From Promethearchaeota archaeon (GTDB lineage Archaea; Asgardarchaeota; Lokiarchaeia; Sigyniarchaeales; SOKP01), in the NCBI GenBank assembly GCA_030606485.1, contig JAUWGH010000003.1:124001-188000 (forward strand): a stretch of DNA of 64,000 nucleotides, in the 5' to 3' direction. The notes below the pieces were generated by a model. It did no database searches, had not been told where the DNA came from, and was given only the letters and a program-made list of their open reading frames with translations. Made by a program: the position numbers and the translations under genes. Numbering within the stretch: the stretch's first letter is position 1; each line of letters starts with the position of its first letter. Of this stretch, positions 63,140 through 64,000 are shown in pieces.

Positions 63140-63276
63140 AATGATTTACACTTTTTTCTATTACTTATAAATAAATAAGGTTGATTTTAAGATAACAATA
63201 TATAAAACATATATAAAAATTAAAATTTAATTCTAAAAAGAAAAGTTGAATAAAAAAAAGAAGAATAAATTTTTTA

Positions 63277-64000
63277 TTATAGTGAACACTCTGTTCGAGC
63301 AATAATATCGTCTTGTGCATTTTGCGATAATTCAGTAAACAGAACAGAATAACCTGCAATTCTTACAACCAAACCTCTATATTCATCTGGATTTTTTTGA
63401 GCATCAAGAAGAATTTCTTTACCAACAATATTGAATTGTACCTGGAAACCACCATCAGGTCCAAAAAATGTTCGAATCAGAGCAGGAAATAATTCTAGTT
63501 TTAATGTATTTGGATGAAATGCCAAAATAAGCGAATTTCCGTTAGTCATTAAATGATTCTGAAGTTTGCCGACCGAGTTAAGAATAGCTGTGGGGCCATT
63601 TTTATCCATGCCATTTGAAGGACAGAGACTAGCTGAAAGGAAATCCCTTGATTTTCTTCCATTAGCAGAAGCACCTGTAAAGAAACCAAAAGCTAAATGA
63701 AATGATGTTGAGTAGAAACCAGGATTAAATTTTCCACCTCGATAATTTATATGCTTTGTAATTTCATCACAATATACTTTTACCACATCCATAGCAATTT
63801 GATCAACATAATCATCATCATTACCAAATTTAGGAACTTTATTAATAAATAACTGCCTCCATTCTGTTCCTTTTTTCCCTTGGTATATTCCTCTGTAGTT
63901 TTTTCTAAGCATTTCCACTAAATCTTCGAACGGGAGAATCTTTTCTTCAAAAACAAATTTCTTAATTACTGCAAGACTATCTACTACCGTAGCAAAGCCA
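63277..64000 (-). CDS. Glycyl radical enzyme, C-terminal part (5' end outside window)
   Basis: The reading frame is open to the right edge and ends at TGA/TAA near 63277. It holds about 240 residues of the C-terminal half: GFATVVDSLAVIKKFVFEEK, KFGNDDDYVD, DKNGPTAILNSVGKL and the glycyl radical loop VRIAGYSVLF with the radical Gly. The match is to PFL2/PflD-type and dehydratase-type members rather than classical pyruvate formate-lyase. The enzyme must be activated by a radical SAM partner not seen beside it. The active-site Cys is outside the window, so the reaction cannot be named. Confidence 0.9.
   Translation of the reverse strand, partial: GFATVVDSLAVIKKFVFEEKILPFEDLVEMLRKNYRGIYQGKKGTEWRQLFINKVPKFGNDDDYVDQIAMDVVKVYCDEITKHINYRGGKFNPGFYSTSFHLAFGFFTGASANGRKSRDFLSASLCPSNGMDKNGPTAILNSVGKLQNHLMTNGNSLILAFHPNTLKLELFPALIRTFFGPDGGFQVQFNIVGKEILLDAQKNPDEYRGLVVRIAGYSVLFTELSQNAQDDIIARTECSL

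Overview
The window is AT-rich archaeal DNA and most probably comes from an Asgard archaeon of the Lokiarchaeia type. Archaeal markers are an intron-containing tRNA-His, tRNAs without an encoded CCA end, ribosomal protein uS10, a NreA DNA-repair protein with a PCNA-binding tail, a Bud23-like methyltransferase and myo-inositol-phosphate synthase. Markers that point to Asgard archaea are an Arf-like GTPase next to a sensor/winged-helix protein, a degenerate Rab/Ras-like GTPase with a zinc-binding tail, a gelsolin-like domain protein, and a seven-helix membrane protein with a longin-like C-terminal domain. The taxon is inferred by eye from protein content; no search was run. Many genes appear to start with TTG, and several end in long T tracts.

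Layout. 1-8.5 kb: housekeeping genes (PEBP-family protein, Bud23-like methyltransferase, radical SAM protein, hydrolase, uS10, inositol-phosphatase family, gelsolin-like protein plus a tiny membrane protein, tRNA-Leu, thioredoxin-like protein, NreA). 8.7-21 kb: tungsten-type aldehyde:ferredoxin oxidoreductase, the Arf-like GTPase pair, cupin sugar isomerase-like protein, two zinc-ribbon/RDD membrane proteins, inositol-phosphate synthase, the 7TM-longin protein, an epimerase, an iron-sulfur protein overlapping a GH2 glycosidase, and tRNA-His.

21.3-33.3 kb is the most coherent catabolic block. It is arranged around a divergent promoter region (25.63-25.97 kb). Leftward run two thiolase-fold proteins, a double DUF35 protein and a beta-keto acid cleavage enzyme. 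Rightward run a crotonase, a SCP2 sterol-carrier domain protein, an iron alcohol dehydrogenase, a phytoene-desaturase-like flavoprotein, a flavin/2Fe-2S reductase and an acyl-CoA ligase. Both thiolase-fold proteins lack the catalytic Cys and both catalytic His residues of true thiolases. This suggests that with DUF35 they form a retro-aldolase-like (Ltp2-type) complex, and that the block degrades a bulky hydrophobic acyl-CoA. This is the leading candidate for a new system here.

33.4-51 kb: a HEPN/MNT pair, M20 amidohydrolase, MFS transporter, two gene remnants, aminotransferase, HdrD-like iron-sulfur protein with a guanylate-kinase-like protein, amidohydrolase, GH3 glucosidase, an ADP-forming CoA ligase-like protein and two more acyl-CoA ligases. 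51-58.5 kb: a feoA-feoB-DtxR-like iron operon with repeats in its upstream region, unknown proteins, a ribbon-helix-helix regulator, a TIM-barrel isomerase and a second copy of the multi-cysteine iron-sulfur protein. 58.6-64 kb: a small unknown gene, an MFS transporter, the degenerate GTPase, an acyl-CoA dehydrogenase-like protein and the C-terminal part of a glycyl radical enzyme that runs off the right edge. Overall the gene set fits an anaerobic heterotroph using sugars, aldehydes and acyl-CoA substrates.
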